From Hymenoscyphus infarciens (taxonomy: Eukaryota > Ascomycota > Leotiomycetes > Helotiales > Helotiaceae): a stretch of 13,282 nucleotides of DNA. A program made the position numbers and the translations under genes. A model generated the notes under the pieces. That model made no database searches and was not told where the DNA came from. It saw nothing but the letters and a program-made list of their open reading frames with translations. Shown here in pieces: positions 1-8,660 of this stretch; the first letter of the stretch is position 1, and each line of letters opens with the position of its first letter. The stretch is taken from assembly GCA_001414345.1 (NCBI GenBank), contig LLCB01000666.1:1-13282 (forward strand). The letters run 5' to 3'.

Positions 1-377
1 ATTCTACTCTTAATCTCTACTTAGTAATTAATCTAATATAGTTATAACTTTTATACTCTTATTCTCTACTTAATAGAGAATTAGTCTAATATAACTATAT
101 ATCTTTTCTACTTTTAATCTCTACTTAGTAGATAGTTAAACTATTATAATTTTATATCTTATACTCTTATTCTCTACTTAGTAGAGAATTAGACTAATCT
201 AGCTTTATATATTTTATACTCTTAATCTCTACTTAGTAGAGAATTAAACTAATATAGTTAGTTTTATATCTTCTAATCTTATTCTCTACTTAGTAGATAG
301 TTAAACTATTATAATTTTATATCTTATACTCTTATTCTCTACTTAGTAGAGAATTAGACTAATCTAGCTTTATATCT
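1..377 (+). repeat. Higher-order repeat copy 1 (7 monomers)
   Basis: First complete 377-bp unit. It differs from the next copy at only four sites, G128, G239, C286 and G293, where this copy keeps the G or C and copy 2 has A or T. It is therefore the less mutated copy. Coordinates are relative to the window start, so the true phase of the higher-order unit is arbitrary. Confidence 0.93.
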
Positions 378-754
378 ATTCTACTCTTAATCTCTACTTA
401 GTAATTAATCTAATATAGTTATAACTTTTATACTCTTATTCTCTACTTAATAGAGAATTAGTCTAATATAACTATATATCTTTTCTACTTTTAATCTCTA
501 CTTAATAGATAGTTAAACTATTATAATTTTATATCTTATACTCTTATTCTCTACTTAGTAGAGAATTAGACTAATCTAGCTTTATATATTTTATACTCTT
601 AATCTCTACTTAGTAAAGAATTAAACTAATATAGTTAGTTTTATATCTTCTAATCTTATTCTTTACTTAATAGATAGTTAAACTATTATAATTTTATATC
701 TTATACTCTTATTCTCTACTTAGTAGAGAATTAGACTAATCTAGCTTTATATCT
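378..754 (+). repeat. Higher-order repeat copy 2 (7 monomers)
   Basis: Second 377-bp unit, identical to copy 1 except at four sites: A505, A616, T663 and A670. All four are C-to-T or G-to-A changes on this copy, and in every case the mutated C, read on its own strand, was followed by T. A third unit starts at 755 but lacks the 6-base deletion and ends about 44 bases later at the edge of the array. Confidence 0.93.
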
Positions 755-932
755 ATTCTACTCTTAATCTCTACTTAGTAGAGAATAAGACTAATATAAG
801 AGATACTCTCTACTTTATAATTAATATAATCTTATTATCTAGTACTTACTAGAAGAGTTTATAAACTATTAATAAGAGTCTAGTCTTATAACAAATATAG
901 CTTTATAACTAGTATTTTAATTTTAGAGAAAG

Positions 933-1481
933 TAAACGAGTTTATAAGTAGAATAGCTTCTAGTATAAATAGATTTTAGTCTATATAGCTCTAAAGCTTT
1001 TAAGAAGTATAGCTTAGATATAGAATAAACCTTAGTAAGTTCTAATTCCTATAATATAAAAAAGTATAAATTTAAAGAGCTATTAGTATTTAGTACTAAT
1101 TTATTAATAGTTAATATAGAAAAACATTTAAAACCTTTACTATTAGATAGTAAAAATAGGGTAATAAGTAGTTTATTTAAGTATTTAGAGCTTTTAATTT
1201 TAAAGATTAAAAATTTAAAATATAAAGAGTTTATAGTAGTAGAAATAGTTAATATTTAGTATATATCTTAAAGAAAATGTTATATCTTATAAAATACCTT
1301 ATAAAATCTATTAATAATACTAGAGATTATATATAAATTTTTTAGAATAATATTATAGATTTATAATTCCTTATTAATTAAATTATAAAACTATATAAGG
1401 CAGTTATTAAATAGTTATCTATAAAGCTAGTAGTTTATCTAGATATACTACTTTCCTACTATACGCTCTATAAAAGTTCCT
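933..1481 (+). pseudogene. P1a: degraded coding block, first part (unknown product)
   Basis: The frame whose codons start at positions divisible by three is unusually open. Positions 1029-1256 hold 76 codons without a stop, the second longest stop-free run I found after the 24-bp minisatellite. Upstream stops at 933, 945, 954, 966 and 1026 are TAA or TAG and fit former Gln codons. The stretch reads as a mixed-charge, leucine-rich soluble protein (for example LVFSTNLL near 1080 and KYKEFIVVEI near 1225). After 1257 stops become frequent, and from about 1570 the open frame is the next one, so P1a and P1b may be one gene split by an intron or indel. No start codon survives, as expected if ATG became ATA. 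I do not recognise the family. The high Leu content from TTA and CTA codons argues against the opposite strand in this register. Confidence 0.4.
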
Positions 1482-1569
1482 TAGTTAGTAAGCTCTACTA
1501 TAAATTAGTAATTAATATATATATTTATTAATAGAAAAGATATATACTAATTAACTACTAATATAACGA

Positions 1570-2928
1570 ATTAATAAGACTACTAACTTCTTTATCTTAA
1601 CTACTACTTTCTCTACTATTTTAAGATAGTATAAAAGTATATAAGTAATTATACTAGTAGACTCTTTAAGTTAGATATAGTACTTATATAATTTAGATTA
1701 TAAGAGCTTCTTAAAGAATTTCTATAAAGCCTTAGATCTTAAGGAACTATAGCTATCTATTATATTAGTAGTAGTACTAAGAAAGCTTATATTATTAGTA
1801 TTATATACTTTATTAGAAGACTTATTATTATTTATAATATAAGGATCTAGGCTATTATCTCTAAGTAAATTAGCTTAGTTTTTATAATAAATATATAGTA
1901 ATTACTTTAATTTAACTAAGGTTAAATAGTTCTTTCTAAATAATCTATTTAAAAAGCTAGATACTCTAAAAAATATTAGTAAATAACGTAGAGTATAATA
2001 TATATATATATACCTTCTATTATAGTAATTTATAGATATAAATTCTAATTATAATATTATTATTATAAGATAGTAGAGTAAATTATTAATAATTACCTTT
2101 AAACCTCGCTTATTACCTCGCTATCTTACTAACCTTACTAGCCTCTTTATCCTCTACCTTAACCTTTACTAATATAAAATCTTAATCTAATATATCTATT
2201 TATACTTTATACTATATAGAAGCATCTATATTACTACTCGTATTATAAACCTTAATATATTATTCTTTAGCTTTAGCTTTTAAGCCTCTAATTCGCCTAA
2301 GTAAGTAGTAGTTATAATTATATATTTATATCTATACTAACTAAGCTAGTTAGCTATTATATCTTATAAGATAAACAACGTTAATAAGGCTATAATAGTA
2401 GTACTTCTTATAAATAATAGTAAGATAGCTAAGGTAGACTTAGGTATTAATAAAGCTAGAGATACTAAATATTTTAAGGCCTAGAGTAATACTTATATTT
2501 AGCTCTTCTTCTATTAGATATTCCTAATTAAGACCTAATATAAGTTTAATATAATATACCACGGCTCCTCTAAACTCTAAGCCTTAGTATATAAATAGAA
2601 GGCTTTTATTATACTAATATATACTATTAAAAAAGAGAAGAGGTAATTAGAAGCTATAGTAGATAGTTATAAAGACGTTCTTTAATATAAGCTTATAAGA
2701 AAGAGTATTATAGTAGTAAGTAGTTATCTATTCTAGTATTCCTTCTTAACTAGCTAGCTAATATATATATCTAGTTAAAAGACTTTTATAATATAGTAGA
2801 ACTAGAAGTTAAGGAAATTCAAAAGATATATAAGGTTTATAATTTATACTAGTATCTTTTTTAACTAGCTAAAATTACTTATAAACCATAGTTAATATAC
2901 TTAAGTAAAAGTATTAATTTAATAATAA
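1570..2928 (+). pseudogene. P1b: degraded coding block, second part (unknown product)
   Basis: The frame with codons starting at positions 1 mod 3 stays relatively open for about 450 codons. Stops run at roughly one codon in eleven or twelve, all TAA or TAG, against a higher density in neighbouring frames. Gene-like segments include LDYKSFLKNFYKALDLKEL near 1700, INNSKIAKVDLGINKARD near 2415 and IIYHGSSKL near 2550, the last keeping one of the rare surviving CpA sites. Isoleucine is inflated because ACA and ATG become ATA under RIP, and tyrosine because CAT and TGC become TAT and TAC. It probably continues P1a after a frame change between about 1480 and 1570. I found no diagnostic transposase, reverse transcriptase or helicase motif. 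A hidden transposon ORF is the default guess. Confidence 0.38.
1999..2012. repeat. (TA)7 microsatellite
   Basis: Seven TA units inside the P1b block. Such tracts are expected where TG, CA and CG steps have all collapsed to TA, so this may be a former alternating CA/TG or CG stretch rather than an original TA repeat. A longer (TA)9 tract lies at 5323-5340. Confidence 0.7.
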
Positions 2929-3935
2929 GAATAATACTATTTTAAAGAAGTCTTATAATAATAATAGTCTAATAATCTTAAAAGAAGCTAGAGTTATTAT
3001 TAAACTAGAAGATTCTAATAATAAAGAGAAATAAGAGAGAGGTATTTACTAATAGAGGAACTTTATATAGATAATTATATTAGTAATACTATAATTATAT
3101 TTATAACTATATCTCTCTTTTACTACTCTCTTTTTCTTATATAACTCTATTTTTTCCTTATCTTAAGAGATATTCTATATATAGTATATTCGTTTCTTTA
3201 TATTCTTCTTCTTAGAAGTACTTTTTATTATATAGTATATAGTTAGCTAAGGGTTACTATATAAATTAGTAAGTAGTGATATTTAATAGACTTATATATA
3301 CCTAGGTTCTAAGTATAACCTTATCTAGTAAGTATAACCTTAACTAGTAAGTATTATACTTATTTCTTCTCCTTCTATCTAACTTTCTCTCTATATACTA
3401 AATTAATTTATATAATACTAGATAGAAGAAAAGCCTTAGCTATTTAGTTATAGTTTTAGTATAACTATCTTATTATTATTATCTTATTTATTAGTTTTTA
3501 AATATATATAATACTATTAAACTTATAATTTTCTAACTTAACTATTTATTCCTATACTAATTTAGCTCTATTATTTAAAAGTTCTAAGTTTATATTCTTT
3601 TTATATAAGATAGTTAACCTAGATAGTAATTCTAAGCAATTATATATAAGACTTATATACTTTAGCAACTATAGTAAGGAAAGTTATACTAAAGAATAAT
3701 TATTTTTAAGCGTTTAATTATATAGAAGTTATATATAAGCGTCTCTTTTAACCTAGGTATTATTTTATATTATAAAATTGTTTTCTAACTTAGAGTAGTA
3801 ATCTACTAATAAGGTATTATATTTAAATACTAGAATATCTAAGATTTATATATAAAAGTCTCTCTTAGCTTAAATATTGTTTTTTTTTATTAAATTAGTT
3901 TATTCTTTAAGGTATTTATTAGAAGAGTATATTAG
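2929..3935. other. Interval between P1 and P2, coding state unresolved
   Basis: No gene is assigned here with confidence. At 3025-3243 the + frame with codons at 1 mod 3 has a single stop in 73 codons, but it lies in a T- and pyrimidine-rich tract (about 3100-3240). The opposite strand reads as an equally open lysine- and arginine-rich chain, so strand cannot be decided. From about 3360 the + frame in register with P2 is partly open (for example SVSFNLGIILYYK near 3740), with stops that all fit RIP of Gln or Trp codons. P2 may therefore begin well upstream of 3936. A T9 run lies at 3880-3888. Confidence 0.5.
3310..3356 (+). repeat. 19-bp tandem repeat, 2.5 copies
   Basis: Two adjacent 19-bp units at 3310-3328 and 3329-3347 differ at a single base (TTATCTAG versus TTAACTAG at their 3' ends). 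A partial third copy follows. The period is not a multiple of three. It shares no obvious sequence with the other 19-bp repeat at 10034-10090. Confidence 0.8.
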
Positions 3936-4001
3936 AGAAGAGTTATATTTAAAAGTTTAAATAATAAGAACGTATATTATAATATATATAATCTTAACTT
4001 T

Positions 4002-4457
4002 ATTCTCTTAAAGTATTCTATTTTTATTCTCTTAGAAGATCCTATTTCTATTCTTTTAGAGTATCTTATCTATATTCTTTTAAGAGATCCTATTTCTATT
4101 CTAATAGAGTATCTTATCTCTATTCTCTTAAGAGATCTTATTTCTATTCTAATAAGGTATCTTATCTCTATTCTCTTAGGAGATCCTATTTCTATTCTTT
4201 TAAAGTATCCTATTTATATTCTCTTAGAAGATCTTATTTCTATTCTAATAAGGTATTCTATTCCTATTCTTTTAGAAGATTCTATTTCTATTCTCTTAAA
4301 GTATCTTATCTATATTCTTTTAAAAGATCCTATTTCTATTCTAATAAAGTATCTTATTATTATCCTCTAAAATAATCCTATTACTATCTTCTTAGAGATT
4401 CCTATTACTATTCTTCTAGGGAATGCTATATCTATTCTTATATAGAATATTACTATT
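4002..4457 (+). repeat. 24-bp minisatellite with 48-bp alternation, 19 units
   Basis: Nineteen consecutive 24-base units begin at 4002 and every 24 bases after. The first 15 are clean and alternate strictly between a form containing AGTATC or GGTATC and one containing GATCC or GATC, so the true period is 48 bp. The last four (4362-4457) are degenerate. Read on the + strand in the P2a frame, a unit encodes an octapeptide of the type ILLEDPIS alternating with ILIEYLIS. The minus strand also has one open frame (type EIGSPKRI), so the sense strand depends on the continuity with P2a. Unlike typical fungal minisatellites it contains no spacer or length variation. Confidence 0.92.
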
Positions 4458-5322
4458 ATTATCTAAGTATTATATTACTAATAGTAAGATAGTACTACTA
4501 TTCTAATTAAGCTAAAGCTAGGAATCGGTGCTAGACGCTTATTCGACTATATTTCTAATAAGCTTAAACTGCCTCTATACTCTTATAGCTCTTACTTTAG
4601 ACTTAATAAAGTTGTTGATTTTATTATAATAGAGATAAAGAAATATAGAATTAAGATTTAAAAAAGAAGAAGCTCTAATTTATAAGTCTTTATAAAGAGC
4701 GTAGATCTTATAGTAATTATTAACTCTGTCCTTTCTAAGAATACTATACTTTTATATATATATAATAATTATTTATTATATTAGTAATAGAAGGAAATAT
4801 CGAGTTTACTAGTATATCTTACTAAAGTAGAGGCTATTTACTTAGAGGTAACGCTTTCTTATATCTATCTTAGTATTTATATATTCTTTAGTATTTACTA
4901 AGTATTTTAGAGCGATTTCTAATATCTTCTCTTAAAGCTATTTATTAATTAAATAGTAGAGGTCTATATTAGTTATACCTTACTTCTAGAAGCGTATACT
5001 CTTTTTTATACCCCCTTTCTATACTATAGGTTAGTGTTTTTATACTATTACGATTTCGTTATAGATAGTTTAAGTATTTTAATAGTATATAAAGATATAA
5101 AAAGAAGGTTATATTAATTAAAGGAGCTAAGTAGTAATACTAGTACTAGTATATCTTAAGAATAGCTATGTTTTTATAAGTATAAATACTAAAGTCTATA
5201 ACTAAAGTATATAGCTTAAACTTTAATAAATTAACTTATAAATTCGTTTATATATTAAGATGTCTTTTAGAATTATTTATAATTATAAGTAGATTATTCT
5301 ACTTAAAATATTACTAAATTCT

Positions 5323-5340
5323 TATATATATATATATATA
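5323..5340. repeat. (TA)9 microsatellite
   Basis: Nine uninterrupted TA units within P2a, in a place where the + frame reads alternating Tyr and Ile. It probably arose by collapse of CA, TG or CG steps. Confidence 0.75.
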
Positions 5341-5633
5341 AAGTAGTAATACTAGAATTTAATTTCTATTCTAGAGCTAGAGGAGTTTACTTACCTAAGT
5401 ATTAATAAAAGTTATAATTAGATAATTTTCTAAGTAACTTAAGAAGTCTTATAGATATAATACCTCTAGAGTACTTAATTCTAGTAAACTTATACTTAAT
5501 AATAATAAAGATAAAATTATATAAGTAAGTATAAAAAAGGGACTAGCTTAGTAAGAGAGGAATAAGTAAAGTAAGTTAGCTAGTAAGAGATAAAAATTTA
5601 ACTAGCTAATACTAAATATATACTATTAAGATA

Positions 5634-5910
5634 AAAATATATTCTAGAATCGAGATAAAGAAGAACCTCTCTTTATATTAGAAAACCTACTTTAAAACGA
5701 CGTCTATTATTAAGAAGCCTAGTATTAAGATAATTATTAAGACGATTATTAAGACGATTATTAAGATAATTATTAAGATAATTACTATAAAAGCTTATAT
5801 TAAAATATATTCTAAAATTAAGATAATAGCAACGAACCTCTCTTAGTATTAGAGATCTAGCCTTAAGATAACACTTATATATTCTAAAATTAAAACGAAT
5901 CTATAGAACT
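5634..5910 (+). repeat. Dispersed in-frame direct repeats in P2a
   Basis: A word of about 50 bases starting at 5634 recurs at 5802, and its first third again at about 5874. The offsets are 168 and 72 bases, that is 56 and 24 codons, so the repeats keep the P2a frame. The second copy has TA where the first has CG (AATCGAG versus AATTAAG) and A where the first has G, which is the RIP direction. The encoded stretch (IYSRIEIKKNLSLY and relatives) suggests a low-complexity Lys/Thr-rich protein region, with many Ile codons probably once Thr. Confidence 0.65.
5721..5780 (+). repeat. 12-bp tandem repeat, five copies
   Basis: Units of ATTATTAAGACG or ATTATTAAGATA follow one another at 5733, 5745, 5757 and 5769, preceded by a diverged unit at 5721. 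The two central units keep ACG and the two following have ATA, a double CG-to-TA change. In the P2a frame this encodes IIKT or IIKI repeats, plausibly Thr-Lys-rich before RIP. Confidence 0.88.
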
Positions 5911-5986
5911 AGATACTAAAGAAGAATATATACCTAGTAAACTACTTAGGCTTAATATATAAACTTAACTTAATAAGTTAATAAAT

Positions 5987-7860
5987 AAATTCTATAAGAA
6001 GGTATATAAACTTAGCTAGTATATAAGAGTTAATCCTAATCTAGTTTATAATTATATTTAAATAACTATAAGTAATTATTATTATATAACTATAAGAGCG
6101 CTTTTAGTATAAGATATATTCTAGAAAAGAGAATACTATTAAATTCTAAATAAATATAAGAGATATAATAAATAAAAGAAATCCTTTAAAGATCTACTTC
6201 TAGATAGTTAAGACTTAGTTTATTTAGTATATTTATATAACTAAATTAGTAATAATAAAAAGTAGAGTTTAAGATATAAGAGAGTAAACGAGTTTATTAA
6301 TATTTACTAGAAAGTACTAGATAATATAAATAACTAAGATATTTAAGAATATTAAGAAAAAATAGAGTATTAGAGTAGATATATCTAGTAATATTATATA
6401 AAGAGAATCTAAAAAAGTACTAAAGTTATTACTTAATAGATTAGTCTAAACTCGTCCTCCCTTTATATAGACTACTAACTAGTATAGATTCCCTTTCTTT
6501 ATCTTTATAGATATAATATTCTCTATTATATTACTAATTAGAGATATAATAATAGCTAAGATTTATTATTCTTTTATATTTTAGAAGCTAGAGAAATCTT
6601 TAAGGATTTATATTAAAAAGCTAGCCTTAGACTAATATACTTTTCTATATTTACTAAGACTAGTAAGTTTAGTAATTAGAATACTAGCTTTTTATTAGTT
6701 TAAAATCTTCTAAGTAGGTTTAAGATTTATAACTTAAACCAGTCTAGCTAGTAGTCTAGCTAATAGTTAGATTTAAGCTAATAGCAGCGTATCTAGCCCT
6801 TAGTCTCTCTAATATTAGTATATAATATCTAAAAGAATATTAATACTTATCTACTTTATAGCTTTAATAAAGTATATATTAAACTATACTAGCGACTTTT
6901 ATAAGAAAAGATATAAATAGATATCTTTTTAAAGAATTAGATTAAGCTTATCTTCTATAAACCTAGTTTAGATTCTATAATTATTTTATTAGAATATAAG
7001 AAAAAGAAAGGCATAGATCCTAAGTTATAAAGAAAGATATATACTAGTTTATCTTTATAACTACTAAAGATCTATTTCTAGAGAATCTAAGATATTAAGT
7101 TAAGTTAAGTAGATTAGGTTTTAATTAAGTATAAGAAAGAATATAGACTTATATATACTCTCCTCTCTAAAACTAAATATAATTATATAGCTACTATACT
7201 ATACTAAATGTCTATATACTCTATATTTAGTTCTAAAGAGAGAAGAGTATAAGACTTAGAATATTAATTTATAGTAATTAGCTAACTTTAGAATATATTA
7301 GTACTAAGAGACTATAAGAGTAGTATATTAGAATAAACTTTTAAGATAAGAGGAATTATAAGCTATATATAACTTCTTAAGCTATTTATTAAATTATATA
7401 CTTCTAGTTTATTATTAAAATATATAAAGGTAAAATAGTAGTACTTTTCTATTTATAAAAGTTAGAGGTAAGCGAATTTAATAATTACTACTTTAAGCTA
7501 TAAATCTTATTATAGTAAATCTAAAAGTATTAAGCTCTTATTCTACTAAGCTTAGATTAAAGAAGCTAGCTAGCTTTATACTACTCTTTTCTCTCTAATC
7601 TAGAATATTATAAGAAAACCTCTAACTTTAATAATTAAGATATCTCTATATAATATATATTACTACCCTAGTTATTATTCTATACTTTTGCTAGCCTTTT
7701 AGAACTATATTCTTATTAACCTTAGACTACTTTACTAACTCTTATAGTATATCTTTATCTTAAGAATTAATACTACTTTATAGATTAATATTATTACCTA
7801 CTAATATATTATAAAAGAAACTAGAGTACTATCTAGAACCTAATAATATTAGAATAAGTA
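5987..7860 (+). pseudogene. P2b: degraded coding block (unknown product)
   Basis: From about 5987 the + frame with codons at 2 mod 3 reads as protein for about 600 codons. Examples are LEAREIFKDLY near 6585, KPSLDSIIILLEYKKKK near 6960 and IRKPLTLIIKISLYNIYYY near 7610. A Gln- and Ser-rich patch at about 6740-6790 keeps two intact CAG codons. Stops are about 10-12 percent, all explicable by RIP. The assignment is weaker than for P2a because over 6120-7190 the P2a frame is about as open (near 8.5 percent stops), so the exact frame is not settled. It follows P2a without a gap and may be its continuation after an indel or intron. I see no recognisable catalytic motif. Confidence 0.28.
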
Positions 7861-8078
7861 ATTAAAGTAAGTATAATAATATAAACTTACTAGGTTTCTC
7901 TCTTCTAGCTTTATTCTTATTAGGTTCTCTTATATTAACTTATATAGGTTCTTTCTCTATATACTTACTTATATCTTCTAAGTCTTAGAATTCGTCTTAT
8001 AAGATAGTGTTTAATTAAATAAGTAATTATAATAAAGTAGATAAATATATAATATACCTACTCTCTTCTCTATATTAC
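7740..8078. other. Stretch open on both strands at the P2/P3 junction
   Basis: The + frame with codons at positions divisible by three has only four stops in 105 codons between 7764 and 8078, including 40 open codons at 7866-7985 that read as a hydrophobic chain (LLGFSLLALFLLGSLILTY). The minus strand over about 7990-7700 also has an open frame, and its product is charged and more ordinary (NIREPNKNKARREKPSKF). The minus reading could be the C-terminal end of P3, while the + reading could be the end of P2. I cannot decide from sequence alone. The + frame ends in tandem TAG TAA at 8079-8084, inside the palindrome that follows. Confidence 0.4.
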
Positions 8079-8117
8079 TAGTAACGCTTTAGAACATATG
8101 TTCTTTAAGTTACTAGT
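8077..8117. repeat. 41-bp imperfect palindrome with RIP-spared CATATG core
   Basis: The perfect 14-base palindrome AGAACATATGTTCT (8091-8104) is flanked by ACTAGTAAC on the left (8077-8085) and its reverse complement GTTACTAGT on the right (8109-8117). Between core and flanks are 5 and 4 unpaired bases. The core holds one CpA and one TpG, both otherwise nearly extinct here. The element lies where the + block P2 and the - block P3 meet tail to tail, so a shared 3' terminator, a recombination site or a chance hairpin are all possible. No T-run typical of a terminator accompanies it. Confidence 0.7.
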
Positions 8118-8345
8118 CTTTAATTAGTTACTTAGAAGTAGTAGATACTTACTTTTTAGAAGAATTATTATCTTAACTAAAATTAAGAGAGGTAATATTA
8201 TCTTAATCTAAGTTAAAGAGCTAGAGAGTAAGAAAGAAGCCTAGTTAGATATTCTAGTTATATTTATTAAAGAATTCTTTATAAAAGTTAGTTTTACTAT
8301 CTAAGAAAGGGTCTTATATACTAACTAGGTTACTATATAACTTAT

Positions 8346-8393
8346 ATACCTTTTATTATACTTTTTATTATATCTTTTACTATATATCTTTAC
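8346..8393 (-). repeat. 12-bp tandem repeat, 3-4 copies, inside P3
   Basis: Units start at 8346, 8358 and 8370, with a diverged fourth at 8382. Read on the minus strand in the open P3 frame they give a tetrapeptide repeat of type NKRY, NKKY, SKRY. Many of these Tyr codons may once have been His or Cys. Confidence 0.7.
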
Positions 8394-8610
8394 GTTCTTT
8401 ATACTATAATTCTTTAAAATCTTTATAGAACTTCTTATCTAATTTTACTTTATCTATACTCTTCTCTTTTACTTAATAATCTACTAGGTTTTCTTAACTA
8501 TAGTAAGCTTTTTTAACTTAGTAATTTTAAGCTACTAGTTTAGAGTAAAGTCTACTACCTTAGATAGGCTTTAGTTAGTTAATTAGAAGTAGAATAAGGA
8601 GATTTAATAT

Positions 8611-8660
8611 ACTTAGAGTATAAGTAGTAACTAATAGACTTAGAGTATTAGTAACTAAAG
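8611..8660 (-). repeat. 27-bp direct repeat inside P3
   Basis: A 27-base unit at 8611-8637 is followed by a second copy from 8638 that lacks three bases. The period and the deletion are both whole codons in the open P3 frame, giving a roughly nine-residue Leu/Thr/Ser repeat (SLVTNTLS, LLVTTYTLS). This supports former coding on the minus strand. Confidence 0.65.

Larger units (their letters stand above)
1..798 (+). repeat. Left satellite block with 377-bp higher-order repeat
   Basis: Tandem monomers of about 55 bp follow each other without spacers. Monomer starts, marked by the word TACTC or a close variant, fall at 5, 54, 109, 162, 217, 274, 327 and 382, giving lengths 49, 55, 53, 55, 57, 53 and 55. 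These sum to 377, after which the same series of lengths and variants begins again. The 49-bp monomer is a 6-base deletion form that lacks part of the right arm of the central palindrome. Near 798 the repeat decays into unrelated AT-rich DNA. The block runs off the left edge of the window, so its full size is unknown. The monomer matches that of the right block and has the same orientation. Confidence 0.95.
3936..5985 (+). pseudogene. P2a: degraded coding block with N-proximal octapeptide repeats (unknown product)
   Basis: One frame (codons at positions divisible by three) links an octapeptide-repeat region and a long downstream segment. Positions 3936-4367 are stop-free for 144 codons. After stops at 4368, 4443, 4464 and a cluster at 4479-4487, the frame is open again to 4658. 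It then carries about 5 percent stops to 5110, against about twice that in the next frame. Segments such as KLKLGIGARRLFDYISNK near 4510 read as protein. Further on, 5634-5900 is rich in Lys, Ile and Thr and holds direct repeats spaced by 168 and 72 bases, both whole codons. Stops are TAA or TAG, consistent with lost CAA, CAG and TGG codons. Beyond about 5987 another frame looks better, suggesting an indel or intron. Family not recognised. Confidence 0.42.

Noticed and set aside
3061..3085. YIDN-like reading that might be a RIPed reverse-transcriptase YxDD box
   Set aside because: The four residues are the only match, no other RT blocks appear at proper spacing, and strand is unresolved there.
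7860..7990. Transmembrane segments in the + frame
   Set aside because: The hydrophobic run comes from T-rich sequence, and the minus strand gives a more ordinary protein, so a membrane call would be unsafe.
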